From positions 62,001 through 126,000 of the forward strand of contig CAMDFR010000003.1 of NCBI GenBank assembly GCA_945897725.1: DNA of 64,000 bases, written 5' to 3'. Made by a program: the position numbers and the translations under genes. Under the pieces are notes generated by a model, which saw nothing but the letters and a program-made list of their open reading frames with translations, was not told the DNA's origin and did not search any database. Each line of letters begins with the position of its first letter. The first letter of the stretch is position 1. Positions 55,788-64,000 of the stretch are shown in pieces. The stretch is from Chitinophaga pinensis. Its GTDB lineage: Bacteria; Bacteroidota; Bacteroidia; Chitinophagales; CAMDFR01.

Positions 55788-57365
55788 ATGAACACAAAAC
55801 AATACCTATTAGCCACACTGTTTATTGCTTCTGGCTTGTTCGTAAATGGCCAGACACCAACATGGAGCAACAAAATTGCGAGCATCTTTTACAATAATTG
55901 TAGCTCTTGCCATAGAGAAGGAGGAATAGGATTGTTTCCCTTAATGAGTTATAGTGATGCCACTTCTCACTCTTTGATTATTAAAAGCCAAGTAGAGAGC
56001 AAAATGATGCCCCCTTGGAAAGCAGATCCAAATTACAAACATTTCAAGGATGAACGTTTTTTAACAAATAGTCAAATTGCCGATATAGCAGATTGGGTTG
56101 ATAATGGCACGCCAGCTGGTGATTTGAGTACTGCACCATCGCCGCCTATTTTCCCTATTGGCTCACAGATGACTTCCATTGACCAAACCTTAACACTGCC
56201 TAAATATCGCATAAACACTTCCGCCGATGAATACAGAAGCTTTGTCATTCATAGTGGCATTAGTACGGATAAATTCTTGAACGAAATAGAGTATTTACCG
56301 GGCAACGGAGCTATTGTTCATCATGTAGTTTTATATAAAGATCCTTCTAACTATTCAGACAGTCTGGACAACCTAGACACTATTGCTGGTTTTTCTAGTT
56401 ATGGTTCTGTTGCCGTGAGTCCTAACGCTACCTTTCTTGGAGCCTGGGCACCAGGTAGTGGCATTTTTAAAATCCCAACAAATTTCGGCATCAGGGTAGA
56501 TGCGAATTCCGATTATGTAGTTGAACTTCATTATGCACCTGGGAGTGCTGGCCAAACAGATAGCACTGTCTTACATTTGAAATACACCACCTACAGTCCA
56601 ATAAGAGAAGTGTATATAGATCCCATATTAAATCATTTTCTTTCTATGACGAATGGTCCTATTAATATTGCACCGAATACCATTGTGACATACTATGAGA
56701 GAGAGCTCATACCATTTGGCTCTGATTTTTCTATTCTCGCAGTCTTTCCACACATGCACAAAGTGGGTGCTTCTTTTAAGATCTGGAATTATGTTCCTGC
56801 CACGCATGACAGCGTGCCTATCATTGAAATACCTAAATGGGATTTTCATTGGCAAGGCTTTTATACCAATCAGCGGATCATGAAAATACCAGGCAATTCA
56901 AAATTAGAGGCAAAAGCGCAATATGATAACACTTCTGCAAATCATGACAATCCATTCAGTCCACCACAACGGATTCTCTCGGGAGAACATACCACACAAG
57001 AGATGATGATTGCTTTTTTTGCCTATACGGAATACCAATTAGGAGATGAGAATGTGATTTTAGACAGTACTGTCCTTAACACAGATATTGAGGAAATGAA
57101 GGATCCAGACGCTAGCATCAGCATTTATCCAAATCCAACAACAGATCTATTGAATGTTCGAATAAAAGCCATCCATGATGGATATTATTATTTTGACTTT
57201 ATCAATCAACAAGGGCAATCTGTAAAGACCTTTGATACATTTGTACATGAAGGTGACGCTATCAGTATTCCTATAGAGCTGAGCACATTTGCCCAAGGCA
57301 TTTATGCAATTTCAATTACCAATAAAGATGGTTTACCAAAGATCTTACGCTTTGTGAAAATGTAA
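55788..57365 (+). CDS. Secreted cytochrome c / copper monooxygenase-like protein with T9SS type A sorting domain
   Basis: The 525-aa protein has a signal peptide (to about residue 21, FVNGQ). A heme-binding CSSCH (about 38-42) lies in a small cytochrome c-like domain with MPPWKAD and a later WVDNGTPAGD. Residues about 130-420 resemble the peptidylglycine monooxygenase-like copper domains: paired histidines VHHVV, VELHYAPGS and FPHMHKVG. A type A sorting domain (about 445-525, ISIYPNPTTDLLNVRI) closes it. It likely carries an electron-transfer heme and a copper oxygenase on the surface; the substrate is unknown. It is monocistronic on the plus strand. Confidence 0.85.
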   Translation: MNTKQYLLATLFIASGLFVNGQTPTWSNKIASIFYNNCSSCHREGGIGLFPLMSYSDATSHSLIIKSQVESKMMPPWKADPNYKHFKDERFLTNSQIADIADWVDNGTPAGDLSTAPSPPIFPIGSQMTSIDQTLTLPKYRINTSADEYRSFVIHSGISTDKFLNEIEYLPGNGAIVHHVVLYKDPSNYSDSLDNLDTIAGFSSYGSVAVSPNATFLGAWAPGSGIFKIPTNFGIRVDANSDYVVELHYAPGSAGQTDSTVLHLKYTTYSPIREVYIDPILNHFLSMTNGPINIAPNTIVTYYERELIPFGSDFSILAVFPHMHKVGASFKIWNYVPATHDSVPIIEIPKWDFHWQGFYTNQRIMKIPGNSKLEAKAQYDNTSANHDNPFSPPQRILSGEHTTQEMMIAFFAYTEYQLGDENVILDSTVLNTDIEEMKDPDASISIYPNPTTDLLNVRIKAIHDGYYYFDFINQQGQSVKTFDTFVHEGDAISIPIELSTFAQGIYAISITNKDGLPKILRFVKM

Positions 57366-57489
57366 TTTTCTTCTTCCTTTTCGGAACACATTCGCTAGAA
57401 AGATGAATGACTTTGACTGCGCCATCTTCCTTTAAAATCGTATGTTTTTATTAAAAACACTGTTTTTTTTGAGTAGCGAAACTCGCCTG

Positions 57490-57562
57490 ACTGATAGCAG
57501 CGGCATCCTTTTTTGATTGGCTGCTTTCAAAAAAGATAAAGCGGATAGCAGGACAGCGTCCT
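57490..57562. ncRNA. Candidate Flavo-1-like structured RNA / dispersed Bacteroidota intergenic element
   Basis: The stretch reads GATAGCAGCGGCATC, then CTTTTTTGA (57508-57516) paired 9 bp with TCAAAAAAG (57527-57535), then GATAAAGCGGATAGCAGGAC. From memory this pattern (GATAGCAGCGGCATCCTTTTTT ... AAAAAAGATAnAGCGGATAGCAGG) recurs between genes of many Flavobacteria and their relatives and resembles the Flavo-1 RNA motif. The assignment is unverified and the strand is undecided. Confidence 0.45.
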
Positions 57563-57642
57563 CAAGATTCTCTCACAACAAATATTTCAATCAGTAGGTA
57601 AACAAGATTGAATCCTAAAAGAATGCTACGCTGGCAGGCCAT

Positions 57643-57673
57643 AAAAAAACCCTCGTAATGACTTACGAAGGTT
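57643..57673 (-). terminator. Rho-independent terminator of the M42 peptidase gene
   Basis: An 11-bp stem (57648-57658 with 57663-57673, one U-G wobble) with loop GTCA is followed on the minus strand by seven T residues. It begins 24 nt after the stop codon. Confidence 0.92.
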
Positions 57674-57696
57674 GATTAATCAGTGTTTTGAAAAGC

Positions 57697-58752
57697 TTAT
57701 TTATGATCCCATTTAAAAGTATCTAAATTCTTTACAGACTCTTTTAACAAATCGATAGAGCCGCGAATATCGTCCTTGTCGCACATCTCAATCACTTGAT
57801 GAATATTTCTTGTAGGAATAGAAACTGCACCAGCAATGGTACCATTTTTAGCCATTTTTTGCATTCCTGCTGTATCCGTTCCACCTGCCGTTAAGATTTC
57901 AAGTTGATATTTAATTTTCTTTTTTGTTGCTACTTGTTTCATGTATTCCACCATACGCACATCACAAATTACTGATGCATCCATTACCTTGATGGCCGTG
58001 CCTTTGCCCAATTCTGTAATCATTTCGTGCGCTGGTGCGCCTGGCGTATCATTAGCAATTGTGGTATCTAAACCGAAGCTAAAATCAGGATTAATATGAT
58101 GGCCAGCTACCAATGCACCACGCAGTCCAACCTCTTCTTGCACGGTGAACACACCATAGAAATCGAAAGGTATTTTTTCCTTTTTTAATTCTTTCAACAC
58201 TTCAATTAGAATAAAAACAGACACTCTATTGTCGAGAGATTTTACATTCACATTATTACCCATTTCTATCAATGCACGTTCTCTTGTTATTGGATCTCCA
58301 ATACCTACCAATTTATCTACTTCTGCTTTGGGTAAACCTAAGTCGATAAAGTAATCCTTGATTTGAGGAACTTTTGCTCGTTCTTCAGGAGTCATTACGT
58401 GAATTGGTTTTGCACCCATCACACCCACAAGGTTTTTCTTACCGTGTACAATCACACGTTGAGCCGTCAACGTTTTTGGATCAAAACCACCGATGGTATG
58501 AAATCGAATAAATCCTTTATCATCGATATGCGTCACCATGAAACCAATTTCGTCCATATGTGCTGCAGCCATTACCCTTTTTTTATTGGATTGGCCTTTT
58601 TTTAAGGCGATGAGATTACCCATATGATCGGTATACATTTCATCGACCACACCTTTCAATTCTTTCTTTACAAAGTTTCTTACATCGTGTTCAAATCCAG
58701 AAGTTCCGGGTATTTCACATATTTGTGCTAGTAGTTTTACATTTATTGCCAT
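57697..58752 (-). CDS. M42-family metallopeptidase (glutamyl aminopeptidase / endoglucanase-like)
   Basis: The 351-aa protein shows M42 ligands in order: His in AAHMDEIGFMV (about residue 65), Asp in SLDNRVSVF (about 175), catalytic Glu in VQEEVGLRGA (about 210), Asp in FGLDTTIAND (about 230) and the C-terminal His in IPTRNIHQ (about 318). It forms large tetrahedral aminopeptidase complexes in the cytoplasm, trimming peptides from the N-terminus. Length is normal. It is transcribed alone and ends in a strong terminator. Confidence 0.92.
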   Translation of the reverse strand: MAINVKLLAQICEIPGTSGFEHDVRNFVKKELKGVVDEMYTDHMGNLIALKKGQSNKKRVMAAAHMDEIGFMVTHIDDKGFIRFHTIGGFDPKTLTAQRVIVHGKKNLVGVMGAKPIHVMTPEERAKVPQIKDYFIDLGLPKAEVDKLVGIGDPITRERALIEMGNNVNVKSLDNRVSVFILIEVLKELKKEKIPFDFYGVFTVQEEVGLRGALVAGHHINPDFSFGLDTTIANDTPGAPAHEMITELGKGTAIKVMDASVICDVRMVEYMKQVATKKKIKYQLEILTAGGTDTAGMQKMAKNGTIAGAVSIPTRNIHQVIEMCDKDDIRGSIDLLKESVKNLDTFKWDHK

Positions 58753-58872
58753 CGATCTTTAATTGTTTTAATGATTGTTAAATTATGTATTGAAAATAAA
58801 AGTATAATATTTCTTTTTGATTTTGCGAAGAAGTTCAGCTACCTGTATTTGTATGCTTTTCAAATGCTTTGA

Positions 58873-60303
58873 CTAGTCAACCACCGTTACCTTTACCATG
58901 TTGGTTCTACCTTGGGCTTTTAGAGGCATACTGGCACAATTGATAACGAAGTCACCTATCTCAATAATTTTTTTCTTTTTTAGGATGGCTATCAAGTCTT
59001 GAATGGTATCATCTGTGTCCTTTTCTTTATCATAAAAGAAGGCCTTCACGCCCCAACAAATATTCATGGTACGCAACATATCTTTATTGTTTGTAAATAA
59101 ATATATTTTTGCTTTGGGTCTATAGCTGCTTACCACGAAGCCCGTATAGCCGCTGACAGTGACACCTAAGATAGCGCGCGCATTAATATCTTTCGCTATT
59201 CTGACAGCACTATAACAAATTCTGTCAGACACAAAAGTTAGGGATTTTTTATCTGCGGGGTGATCATTATCATAAAGAATATTTGACTTCTCAATATTTC
59301 TGATAATCTTCTCCACTGTTTCAATCACCTTTACTGGATATTTTCCCACCGAAGTTTCGGCACTTAACATTACTGCATCTGCCCCATCGATGAGTGCATT
59401 AGCAACGTCTGTAATTTCAGCACGAGTAGGTGTTGGGCTTGTAATCATGCTTTCCATCATCTGGGTGGCAACCACTACCGGTTTGGCTGCTTTGATACAT
59501 TTTTTTATGATATCCTTTTGAATGAGAGGCATTCTTTCGATGGGCATTTCAACACCAAGATCCCCACGCGCCACCATGATTGCATCAGATACGGCAATGA
59601 TTTCATCAATCCTATCCACTGCTTCCGGTTTTTCTATTTTTGAAATTACTTTGATAAATTTCTTTTTCTTGTCTATAAGAGATTTTAAATAAACAACATC
59701 ATCTGGGCTTCGAACGAATGAAAGTGCTATCCAGTTTGCATCTTGACTAACTGCAAATTTCAAATCTTTGATATCTTTTTCTGTAAGAGATGGCACTGTT
59801 GTTTTGGTATTTGGAAAATTTACTCCCTTCTTTGAACTTAATATCCCTCCTGCAATGACCTTGGCTTTTACTTTTTTCTTCTTATCTGTTTCTGTAATTT
59901 TCAACTGCAATTTTCCATCATCCATGAGAATCACTTCACCAACATTTACATCTTGGGCGAGTAGTTCATAACTGATAAAAATTTTTGCAGCCGTGCTTAT
60001 ACAAAGCTTATTTGTTAGCTCCACGATACTTCCTTCCACTAATTGAACAGCATTGTTTTCGACTTCACCTACTCTTATTTTGGGTCCTTGTAGATCCGCA
60101 AGAATGGCTATATTATAGTCAAATTGTTCGTTAATATTTTTCACCAAATCCATTCCTGCTTTATGAAATTCATGGCTCCCATGTGAAAAATTGAATCGCA
60201 TCACATCGACACCGCTATTGATGATGTCTAGTAAGGACTCCTTGGTATTGCATGCTGGACCGAAGGTTGCAATGATTTTAGTTCTACTTGATTGTACTTT
60301 CAT
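58873..60303 (-). CDS. pyk: Pyruvate kinase
   Basis: The 476-aa enzyme has the barrel motifs MRFNFSHGSHEFH (about residue 35), LADLQGPKIRVGEV, ISKIEKPEAVD and MVARGDLGVEMP (about 240), and a C-terminal regulatory domain. It makes ATP and pyruvate from phosphoenolpyruvate in glycolysis. It starts 9 nt after the stop of the IPExxxVDY-like gene, so both share a transcript. The A/B domain is complete. Confidence 0.97.
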   Translation of the reverse strand: MKVQSSRTKIIATFGPACNTKESLLDIINSGVDVMRFNFSHGSHEFHKAGMDLVKNINEQFDYNIAILADLQGPKIRVGEVENNAVQLVEGSIVELTNKLCISTAAKIFISYELLAQDVNVGEVILMDDGKLQLKITETDKKKKVKAKVIAGGILSSKKGVNFPNTKTTVPSLTEKDIKDLKFAVSQDANWIALSFVRSPDDVVYLKSLIDKKKKFIKVISKIEKPEAVDRIDEIIAVSDAIMVARGDLGVEMPIERMPLIQKDIIKKCIKAAKPVVVATQMMESMITSPTPTRAEITDVANALIDGADAVMLSAETSVGKYPVKVIETVEKIIRNIEKSNILYDNDHPADKKSLTFVSDRICYSAVRIAKDINARAILGVTVSGYTGFVVSSYRPKAKIYLFTNNKDMLRTMNICWGVKAFFYDKEKDTDDTIQDLIAILKKKKIIEIGDFVINCASMPLKAQGRTNMVKVTVVD

Positions 60304-60312
60304 AACTCTTTA

Positions 60313-60765
60313 TTAATAATTCGTTTGGTTTTTTGGTGACTCATTTTCAAAAATAAAATGTTCGATGCCGGCAAAGGCTTTCCCATCCAGCTCCACAAAA
60401 TGTTCGATGATGCCAATCTGTTGTAGGTTTGTTTTCAATGCTGACAGTTCAGACTTGAGTATCTCGCCTTCCACCAATAAAAAGAAATCGATACTTTTCA
60501 TAGTTTTAATTAATATTTCTCCATTGGATTTATTGTTCACAAGGTGGAAATTACTTACTGAATTGGAATTTTCGCAACTAAATCTATTCATCACAAAATT
60601 CTGATTCCTTTTTTTTGTTTCAATGGCGATTTCGGGCTTGGGTACTAACTTTAATTGTAGCTCTTTATTCAAGAAATGACAAATTCGATAATCTTTGGCA
60701 GAGCTACTGATACCAAAGACACAGAACACATATCTGTTGTCGACTTTTAAGAGTTTTTTTGCCAA
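60313..60765 (-). CDS. IPExxxVDY-family-like protein upstream of pyk
   Basis: The 150-aa protein begins MAKKLLKVDNRYVFCVFGIS and has SSSAKDYRICHFLNKELQL, which resembles the short IPExxxVDY proteins that precede pyk in many Bacteroidota (residues about 20-40: KDYRLxYFLN). I do not see the name-giving IPExxxVDY motif exactly, only SIDFFLLVEGE near residue 92, so the assignment rests on place and N-terminal pattern. Function is unknown; a link to glycolysis or to pyruvate kinase is inferred from the shared transcript. Confidence 0.72.
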   Translation of the reverse strand: MAKKLLKVDNRYVFCVFGISSSAKDYRICHFLNKELQLKLVPKPEIAIETKKRNQNFVMNRFSCENSNSVSNFHLVNNKSNGEILIKTMKSIDFFLLVEGEILKSELSALKTNLQQIGIIEHFVELDGKAFAGIEHFIFENESPKNQTNY

Positions 60766-60790
60766 TCGTAATCTACTGGATAATATGACC

Positions 60791-60798
60791 CAAAGGTA
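60791..60798 (-). promoter_or_regulatory. Bacteroidota -7 element of the IPExxxVDY-pyk transcript
   Basis: TACCTTTG on the minus strand exactly matches TAnnTTTG, 25 nt upstream of the start codon. A TTTG lies 13 nt further upstream (60812-60815), which is too close for the usual -33, so only the -7 is firm. Confidence 0.5.
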
Positions 60799-61020
60799 CG
60801 TATTTCGTGAGCAAAGTTCTTTTTTAGCTAGGAATAATGCATAGGTCTTCGTGCACTTCCTTACAATTCGTCTAACATGATGCTTTCTGTGATGAAGTTC
60901 TTGTGCTACTCTGTTTTAGCTAAATGATAGTATTACAAATAATTAAGCCTAAAATATCACTATGAAACCATCAAAATGACGCTTTCTTTCATTAAAAAGT
61001 AATTTTACTAAGAAAAAGTT

Positions 61021-61028
61021 TAATTTTG
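61021..61028 (+). promoter_or_regulatory. Bacteroidota -7 element of acpP
   Basis: TAATTTTG exactly matches TAnnTTTG, 41 nt upstream of the acpP ATG. The leader is A-rich, as in highly translated Bacteroidota genes, which do not use a Shine-Dalgarno sequence. Confidence 0.55.
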
Positions 61029-61069
61029 CAGTCACATTTTTTAAAAACCAAAATATAAAAAGCAAAAAA

Positions 61070-61306
61070 ATGGCAACTATAGCAGAAAGAGTTAAGAAAA
61101 TTATTGTAGAAAAATTAGGTGCTGACGAGAGTGAAGTTACTAATGAGGCAAGCTTCACCAATGATTTGGGTGCAGATTCATTGGATACAGTAGAGTTAAT
61201 TATGGAGTTTGAAAAAGAATTCAATATCTCTATTCCTGATGAACAAGCAGAAACAATTGCTACAGTAGGTGACGCAATCACTTACTTAGAGAGTAACGTA
61301 AAGTAA
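61070..61306 (+). CDS. acpP: Acyl carrier protein
   Basis: The 78-aa acidic protein has the phosphopantetheine-attachment motif [10 protein letters not shown] with Ser37. It carries the growing acyl chain in fatty-acid synthesis. It is followed 26 nt later by fabF, the standard acpP-fabF-rnc order. Confidence 0.98.
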   Translation: MATIAERVKKIIVEKLGADESEVTNEASFTNDLGADSLDTVELIMEFEKEFNISIPDEQAETIATVGDAITYLESNVK

Positions 61307-61332
61307 TTTTTCGGAATTAATAAACATATAAT

Positions 61333-62586
61333 ATGCAGCTAAAACGTGTTGTCGTAACCGGATTAGGTGCCATAACACCCATTGGAAATACAGCTTCTCA
61401 GTATTGGGAGGCTTTACTTAATGGTGTTAGTGGTTGTGATACAATTACAAATTTTGATCCCTCTAAATTCAAAACAAGAATTGCTTGCGAAGTCAAAAAC
61501 TTCAATGTAGGCGATTATTTTGAGGTCAAGGAAGCAAAACGATTGGATAGATTTAGTCAATTCGGGTTGATAGCTGCTTCTGAGGCGATTGAAGATTCAG
61601 GATTACATACTGCTAATATCAACAAAGACAGAGTAGGTGTTATTTGGGGAAGTGGAATTGGTGGCTTGTCGATATTCCAAAACGAAATCAGAGACTTTTT
61701 TCGAGGAGATGGGACACCGCGTTTCAATCCATTTTTTATCCCCAAAATGATTATCGACATATGCCCTGGGCATATCAGTATGAAGTATGGCTTTCGTGGT
61801 ATGAACTATGCTACTGTTGCAGCCTGTGCTTCTTCTACTAATGCATTAATTGATTCCTTTAATTATATTAGATTAGGCAAAGCAAATGCCATTGTAACTG
61901 GCGGTTCCGAAGCCCCTATCACCGAAGGTGGCGTGGGTGGATTTAGCGCCATGAAAGCGATGAGTGAAAGAAACGATGATCCTAAAACTGCTTCAAGACC
62001 TTTTGATGCAAATAGAGATGGATTTGTTGCTGGCGAAGGTGCTGCAGGTATCGTGCTAGAAGAATATGAGCATGCTATTGCTAGAGGTGCTAAAATTTAC
62101 GCTGAAATGATAGGGGGTGGACTAAGTGCCGACGCCTATCATCTAACCGCGCCAGATCCAAGTGGAGAAGGCGTTATTCTAGTTCTTAATGACGCATTAA
62201 ACGACGCTGGTCTTGATATTTCTTCGGTGGATTATGTGAATGTACATGGTACTTCCACTCCTTTAGGAGATGTAGCCGAGTTAAAAGCTTTACAACAAGT
62301 GTTTGGTGAAAACGCATACAAAATGAACATCAGTTCGACGAAGTCAATGACCGGTCATCTTTTAGGAGCAGCTGGTGCTATTGAAGCAGCGGCAACCATT
62401 TTATCAGTAAAGAATGATATGATTCCACCAACAATCAATCATGAAACATTTGATCCAGAAATCGACCCCAAACTAAATCTTACCATTAACAAGGCACAAG
62501 CAAGAGTTGTGAATGTTGCCTTAAGCAATACTTTTGGTTTCGGCGGACATAACGCTACTGTTGTGTTCAAGAAGTTCATTTTATAA
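61333..62586 (+). CDS. fabF: Beta-ketoacyl-ACP synthase II (FabF)
   Basis: The 417-aa enzyme has the catalytic Cys in VAACASSTNALID (about residue 165), His in VHGTSTPLGD (about 305) and Lys/His in STKSMTGHLLGAAGA (about 335-345), the triad of condensing enzymes. It elongates acyl-ACP with malonyl-ACP. It is between acpP and rnc on the same transcript. Confidence 0.97.
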   Translation: MQLKRVVVTGLGAITPIGNTASQYWEALLNGVSGCDTITNFDPSKFKTRIACEVKNFNVGDYFEVKEAKRLDRFSQFGLIAASEAIEDSGLHTANINKDRVGVIWGSGIGGLSIFQNEIRDFFRGDGTPRFNPFFIPKMIIDICPGHISMKYGFRGMNYATVAACASSTNALIDSFNYIRLGKANAIVTGGSEAPITEGGVGGFSAMKAMSERNDDPKTASRPFDANRDGFVAGEGAAGIVLEEYEHAIARGAKIYAEMIGGGLSADAYHLTAPDPSGEGVILVLNDALNDAGLDISSVDYVNVHGTSTPLGDVAELKALQQVFGENAYKMNISSTKSMTGHLLGAAGAIEAAATILSVKNDMIPPTINHETFDPEIDPKLNLTINKAQARVVNVALSNTFGFGGHNATVVFKKFIL

Positions 62587-62617
62587 AACATTCCCCTTGT
62601 CTTTATTAGCCAATTTT

Positions 62618-63304
62618 ATGCTTCTCTTCGGTAATGAAAAAAAATTACGGAAGTACATTTGGCATACCACTGGAATGGCTCCATCAAGAATTCACTTATA
62701 CAAACAGGCGATGCAACATCGTAGCCGTCAGCAGGTAGAAACCAAAAACAATGAAAGATTAGAATACTTGGGAGACAGTGTGCTTAACACCATCGTCGCA
62801 GATTATTTGTTTTTCAAATATCCAAACAAGGAAGAAGGTTTTCTTACGGAGATGCGCAGTAAAATGGTGAAACGAACTAGATTAAATGCTTTAGCAGAAG
62901 AGATTCATCTACATCAATTCCTTAAATACGAAAAGCACAATATCGACATCAGCAGAAGTGATGTGTTGGGAGATGCCCTGGAAGCGTTTATTGGTGCACT
63001 TTATATAGATCAAGGCTATCTGCATACGCAAAAATTTATACTAGATAAACTAGTAAAAAATCTGATGGATATTGAAAAAATGGCAGAAGAAAACACCAAC
63101 TATAAAGGCACCTTATTAACCAAATCACAACGAGAAAATGTTGCTTTAGAATATAAATTATTAGAGACGAAGAGCAATGGAAAGCAAAACATTTTTATTA
63201 TTGAAGTATGGTATAACGAGACCTTAATAAGCAAGGCGCAAGGCTTCACAAAGAAAGATGCAGAGCAAGAGGCTGCAAGAATCGCGATAGAAAAACTGAG
63301 CTAA
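62618..63304 (+). CDS. rnc: Ribonuclease III
   Basis: The 228-aa endonuclease has the signature ERLEYLGDSVLNTIVADYLF (about residue 46) with its acidic metal ligands, DVLGDALEAFIGALYIDQG (about 113) and a C-terminal dsRNA-binding domain (about 163-228, ending KKDAEQEAARIAIEKL). It processes rRNA and other structured RNAs. The frame is open upstream into fabF (62534); the ATG at 62618 is chosen because it avoids overlap, although a TTG start at about 62600 is possible. Confidence 0.93.
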   Translation: MLLFGNEKKLRKYIWHTTGMAPSRIHLYKQAMQHRSRQQVETKNNERLEYLGDSVLNTIVADYLFFKYPNKEEGFLTEMRSKMVKRTRLNALAEEIHLHQFLKYEKHNIDISRSDVLGDALEAFIGALYIDQGYLHTQKFILDKLVKNLMDIEKMAEENTNYKGTLLTKSQRENVALEYKLLETKSNGKQNIFIIEVWYNETLISKAQGFTKKDAEQEAARIAIEKLS

Positions 63305-63358
63305 ATCGCTTATCAACCCAACATTTTCTATAAACAATCATTGAAAACAGGTCAGAGA

Positions 63359-63922
63359 TTATACTGTCATAATTTCTTTATCCTTCACTTCTACTATTTT
63401 GTCGATTACGACAATATAATCATTTGTCATTTTTTGAACCTTATCTTCTCCACCCTTTGCCAAATCTTCAGCTAATCCATCTTTCTGTAATTTCTTGATG
63501 GCTTCATTCGCATCTCTGCGTTGATTTCGAATCGATACTTTTGCATGTTCTGCATATACTTTTACTTGTTTCACCAAGTCTTTCCGTCTGTCTTCGGTTA
63601 ATGGAGGTAAAAACATTCTAATTGTTTCACCATCATTTTGAGGGTTAAGACCAATATTCGCCATCATGATGGCACGTTCAATACCTGCCAAAAGCGATTT
63701 ATCCCAAGGTTGAATGGACAATGTTTTAGCATCTGGTGTCAAAATATTTCCTAACTGTGCCAATGGCGTCATTGAACCATAAGCATCTGCAACGATACCA
63801 TCCAAAATTCCTGAGTGAGCTTTGCCCGCCCTCACTTTTTGTAATTCATTTTTTAAATGCTCAATTGCTCTATCCATCTGAGCTTTGGTGTCATTGACAC
63901 ATCTACTTAATTCTTCTGACAT
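63359..63922 (-). CDS. frr: Ribosome recycling factor
   Basis: The 187-aa protein has the RRF coiled-coil pattern: AIEHLKNELQKVRAGKAHSG, LAQLGNILTPDAKTLSIQPW and RKDLVKQVKVYAEHAKVSIR. It splits the ribosome after termination together with EF-G. It is convergent with rnc, with 54 nt between the stops and no obvious hairpin. Confidence 0.97.
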   Translation of the reverse strand: MSEELSRCVNDTKAQMDRAIEHLKNELQKVRAGKAHSGILDGIVADAYGSMTPLAQLGNILTPDAKTLSIQPWDKSLLAGIERAIMMANIGLNPQNDGETIRMFLPPLTEDRRKDLVKQVKVYAEHAKVSIRNQRRDANEAIKKLQKDGLAEDLAKGGEDKVQKMTNDYIVVIDKIVEVKDKEIMTV

Positions 63923-64000
63923 AACGATTTGTTGTTAATTTTATTTTTTCAAAAAAACAGGCCTTCTTAAGGATACAAAAATAACGAATTCTTGAGGTTG

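Larger units (their letters stand above)
57366..57696. other. Intergenic region with a conserved-looking structured element and the M42 terminator
   Basis: The 331-nt gap holds a candidate structured RNA (57490-57562) and the M42 peptidase terminator (57643-57673). No reading frame of note is present. It is by far the GC-richest of the long gaps by eye. Confidence 0.6.
60766..61069. other. Divergent promoter region between the pyk and acpP transcripts
   Basis: The 304-nt gap holds one -7 element for the leftward pyk pair (60791-60798) and one for acpP (61021-61028). No gene or stable hairpin was found in between. Confidence 0.6.

Noticed and set aside
1-64000. Transfer RNA, ribosomal RNA, insertion sequences or prophage genes
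   Set aside because: All longer gaps were read on both strands; none shows a cloverleaf, transposase or integrase, or phage structural gene.

Overview
The window is chromosomal DNA of a Bacteroidota bacterium, most likely a gliding or surface-active member near the Chitinophagales/Sphingobacteriia. The evidence is the AT-rich sequence, several -7 elements of the Bacteroidota form TAnnTTTG, type IX secretion (T9SS) C-terminal sorting domains of both type A and type B, PorP/SprF-family proteins, gld genes (gldA, gldF, gldG, gldB) and an IPExxxVDY-like gene beside pyk. Nothing in it looks like a phage, plasmid, insertion sequence or CRISPR array, and I found no rRNA or tRNA.

Layout. 1-11.4 kb holds housekeeping genes: an RNA methyltransferase (cut by the window edge), a metallo-beta-lactamase-fold hydrolase, a large Tol-propeller/outer-membrane protein, a DEAD-box helicase, an EamA transporter, rsmI, purS, pssA, an Xaa-Pro aminopeptidase and a cyclase-family hydrolase. 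11.6-36.3 kb is one co-directional block of six genes with gaps of 35-72 nt, bounded by a good promoter (about 36.43 kb) and a strong terminator (11.59 kb). It reads as two copies of a three-gene module: a type-B-sorted repeat protein, a PorP/SprF protein and a PorE-like TPR/PD40/OmpA protein. The first secreted protein is 5337 aa and contains nine copies of a roughly 264-residue three-domain unit plus two incomplete ones. The second is a 695-aa protein that looks collinear with its C-terminal end.

36.6-40 kb carries lpdA, a small hypothetical gene and a type-A-sorted Kazal-like/PKD protein. 40-45.7 kb carries trmB, an alkyltransferase-like gene and the gldA-gldF-gldG-DUF4340-like run. 45.7-52 kb has a WYL regulator, two outer-membrane barrels, nadE and gldB. 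52-64 kb has apaG, gmk, yicC, htpG, a cytochrome c/copper-monooxygenase-like secreted protein, an M42 peptidase, pyk with its IPExxxVDY-like neighbour, acpP-fabF-rnc and frr.

How it fits together. The likely biological theme is cell-surface display and gliding. The 24.7-kb operon would make very large surface filaments together with dedicated PorP/SprF export or anchoring partners and peptidoglycan-linked OmpA proteins. The core T9SS machine (GldKLMN, SprA and so on) is not in this window. The most notable structural point is that all 31 repeat domains of the giant protein carry exactly one Cys near the start and one near the end, which suggests a disulfide in each domain.
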